The position numbers and the translations under genes were made by a program. Positions 62,268 through 64,000 of a DNA stretch of 64,000 bases are shown here, in pieces. The DNA is from Texcoconibacillus texcoconensis. GTDB lineage: Bacteria > Bacillota > Bacilli > Bacillales > Salisediminibacteriaceae. A model generated the notes under the pieces. It worked only from the letters and a program-made list of their open reading frames with translations. It made no database searches and was not told where the DNA came from. How positions within the stretch are numbered: position 1 is the first letter of the stretch; every line of letters begins with the position of its first letter. The stretch spans positions 124,001 to 188,000 of the forward strand of contig NZ_JACHHB010000005.1 in assembly GCF_014202575.1 (NCBI RefSeq), written 5' to 3'.

Positions 62268-62450
62268 TTACTCGGAAGCATGTTTTACTGACTGCGTTTC
62301 GATTAATCCTCTGTGAACATTTAAAAGTTCGTCTAACTCCTGGCTATACTGAATGGTTTCACTTGACGTAAAACCATTCTCTTGGGCAGATCGAACCATC
62401 TGCCATCGTTTGATTTCTATATAACCAATCAATAACTCTTGTACTGACAT
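62268..62450 (-). CDS. Spo0E-family aspartyl-phosphate phosphatase
   Basis: 60 residues. The family pattern is IEIKRWQMVRSAQENG, then YSQELDELLNVHR, which holds the SQELD motif. Two antiparallel helices make up the protein. Such proteins dephosphorylate Spo0A~P and delay sporulation. Start ATG after GGTGAGGGT. It lies between spoVR and pgcA with its own terminator. Confidence 0.85.
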   Translation of the reverse strand: MSVQELLIGYIEIKRWQMVRSAQENGFTSSETIQYSQELDELLNVHRGLIETQSVKHASE

Positions 62451-62500
62451 ACCCTCACCTACTTACAAGGGACGAATGTGAATTGTGTGTATTTGCGAAC

Positions 62501-62524
62501 ATAACTATAACTATAACTATAACT
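62501..62524. repeat. hexamer tandem repeat
   Basis: ATAACT in four perfect copies, in the gap between the Spo0E-type and pgcA genes. It may be length-variable; no promoter elements are obviously spaced by it. Confidence 0.7.
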
Positions 62525-62635
62525 TTACGCTATTTGTCTCCCTGTTGTTTATATGTAAAATATGACAGAAACAAGAGTGAAATGCAAGGCGAAAATGACA
62601 ATTATAGGATGTACGGACAAATTCACATGAATTCT

Positions 62636-64000
62636 TTATTTTTCGAGAATTGTTTCAACTTTTTCAACAACAGTCCGTTTGATATTTAACAGTTGTGACC
62701 TTGACGCAGACAAGGATTCACTTTGTACACCGATATAGGCTTTCATCTTTGGCTCGGTACCTGAAGGGCGTAAACAGAACCACGATCCATCTTCAAATCG
62801 AACTTTGATTACATTTGATGCAGGAAGTTCAATTGGTTCTGTTGTACTTTTTTGGATATCATAACGCTTTCCTTGTTGATAATCTTCAATACACTTCACG
62901 ATTAATCCAGCGAAGTCGTTGATTTGACCTTTCCGGAAAGAGTCAAGGACATTTTCAATTTTCTCTTGGCCTGTTTTTCCTTTTGCTTTAAACGAAACGA
63001 GTTCTTCTAAATACCATCCATACTCTTCATACATCTCTTCTAATGCCTGTAATAACGTTTTTTCATTCCGTTTATGATATAAAGCCACTTCAGCTGCCAT
63101 TAAAGCAACTTGAACGGCATCTTTATCTCGAACGAAAGGTTGGATTAAATAGCCGTAGCTTTCTTCATAACCAAACAAGAATGTTGCTTGTTTTTCGTCA
63201 TGAGCCTGAAGGATGCGCTCACCGATAAACTTAAAACCAGTAAGAGTATTTTCTAGTGTTACCCCATACTTATTGGCAATCGCCTGCCCGAGCTCGGATG
63301 TCACGATGGTTTTAATCACTAATCCATCATCAGGCAACGTTCCTTGTTCTTTTCTCGTTTGTAAAATATATTCCATTAATAGCGCACCTGTTTGGTTGCC
63401 TGTTAAAACCGTATAATCTCCGCTTCCGTCTTTGACAGCTAAGCCAATTCGATCACCATCAGGATCTGTCGCCATTAAAATATCTGCATCATGCTCTTTT
63501 CCAATTTCTATCGCTCGATCAAATGCCCGATGTTCTTCAGGGTTCGGCGATGATACTTCGGAAAATGACGGGTCTGGCTTCGCCTGTTCTTCAACGACTG
63601 TCAGATTTGAAAAACCTGCTTGCTTCAATGCATCTACGGTGGCTTGGCAAGCGGCTCCATGTAATGGTGTATAAACGACTGATAAGTCATCTCCTGACTC
63701 ATCTACAATGCTTTGATTTAACGTAATCCCTTTCAAATGTTCTAAGTACGCCTCGTCAACTTCTTCATCTACATAAGCGAGTAAACCTTGTTGCTGAAGC
63801 TCTCTTTCATCACCTGTACGTACTGTTAGTTCATCTTCTATACGATTCACGTAAGAAATTAAAGCGTCTGCATCTTTAGGTACAAGTTGACATCCATCTT
63901 CACCGTATACCTTTAGGCCATTATATTCAGGTGGATTATGACTAGCAGTGATCATGATTCCTGCACTTGTTTGTAAATGGCGTACCGAAAAAGAAAGCAG
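62636..64000 (-). CDS. pgcA: phospho-sugar mutase (PgcA-like), N-terminus outside window
   Basis: About 454 residues are inside; the frame is open to the right edge. Motifs: TASHNPPEYNGLKVYG (serine loop with the phosphoserine), ATDPDGDRIGLAV (metal loop), FGYEESYGYLIQ (sugar-binding loop), and RPSGTEPKMKAY (phosphate-binding). It interconverts glucose-6- and glucose-1-phosphate for UDP-glucose and lipoteichoic acid synthesis. The ATG at 63955 is an internal Met, not the start, because the serine loop begins there and about 130 residues should precede it. Confidence 0.9.
   Translation of the reverse strand: MLSFSVRHLQTSAGIMITASHNPPEYNGLKVYGEDGCQLVPKDADALISYVNRIEDELTVRTGDERELQQQGLLAYVDEEVDEAYLEHLKGITLNQSIVDESGDDLSVVYTPLHGAACQATVDALKQAGFSNLTVVEEQAKPDPSFSEVSSPNPEEHRAFDRAIEIGKEHDADILMATDPDGDRIGLAVKDGSGDYTVLTGNQTGALLMEYILQTRKEQGTLPDDGLVIKTIVTSELGQAIANKYGVTLENTLTGFKFIGERILQAHDEKQATFLFGYEESYGYLIQPFVRDKDAVQVALMAAEVALYHKRNEKTLLQALEEMYEEYGWYLEELVSFKAKGKTGQEKIENVLDSFRKGQINDFAGLIVKCIEDYQQGKRYDIQKSTTEPIELPASNVIKVRFEDGSWFCLRPSGTEPKMKAYIGVQSESLSASRSQLLNIKRTVVEKVETILEK

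Overview
The window comes from a low-GC, endospore-forming Gram-positive bacterium of the Bacillaceae. The evidence is the clustering and sequence of its spore genes: yheC/yheD-type coat-associated ATP-grasp genes, an alpha/beta SASP, spoVIF, splA-splB, spoVR and a Spo0E-type phosphatase. Gene order also resembles the yha-yhe region of Bacillus subtilis (yhaN-O-P-Q, hemZ, yhaX, yheA-B-C/D-E). No rRNA or tRNA genes, phage, transposase or CRISPR array were seen. Both ends cut a gene: yhaN on the left and a phosphoglucomutase on the right.

Layout. 1-10 kb (mostly minus): the YhaN/YhaO nuclease pair, the YhaP/YhaQ ABC exporter, a YhzD-like protein, a thioesterase, HemZ, a HAD phosphatase, YheA and YheB. 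10-15.7 kb (plus): four overlapping YheC/YheD-type ATP-grasp genes, then YheE. 15.7-18 kb: a PucR-type regulator and an MsmX/UgpC-type sugar ABC ATPase behind a cre-like site. 18-23 kb (minus): zinc-ribbon protein, SASP, HemAT, ScoB/ScoA, a CcdA/DsbD-like membrane protein and a LuxR-type response regulator. 23.5-26 kb: cytochrome bd oxidase with a small third subunit. 26-29 kb: polysaccharide deacetylase, a protein that is 38% histidine, SpoVIF, a CGCGG-motif small protein and an SDR epimerase. 29.5-32.8 kb: tungstate transporter tupABC with a fused HTH/binding-protein regulator. 33-35.3 kb: a YtrA-type GntR/ABC operon. 35.6-38.4 kb: bioB with a BirA box, and treP with two TreR-type operators. 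38.6-42.1 kb: an ABC1/AarF kinase, a phasin-like protein and splA-splB. 42.1-43 kb: ykoF behind a TPP riboswitch. 43-51.9 kb: GNATs, a degenerate serine hydrolase, cysteine desulfurase, a second GntR/ABC operon and a degenerate pyrophosphatase-like protein. 52-64 kb: ChrA, methionine aminopeptidase, HelD, PrfC, bactofilin with an M23 peptidase, SpoVR, a Spo0E-type protein and phosphoglucomutase.

The regulatory sequence is unusually readable. I see a TPP riboswitch with its terminator, a BirA box, two TreR-type sites phased on a strong promoter, operator-like palindromes at both GntR operons, a SigG-type promoter for splAB and many intrinsic terminators. The less ordinary observations are: an orphan CGCGG-type candidate RiPP precursor; two genes (a GntR regulator and splB) that appear to start at AUU or AUC; a bactofilin gene whose Shine-Dalgarno is held away from its AUG by an 18-nt hairpin; a pair of equal-length, four-unit palindromic repeat loci 18 kb apart; expansion of the coat-associated ATP-grasp family to four genes; and two proteins that keep an enzyme fold but have lost catalytic residues. 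No wholly new multi-gene system could be shown from sequence alone.
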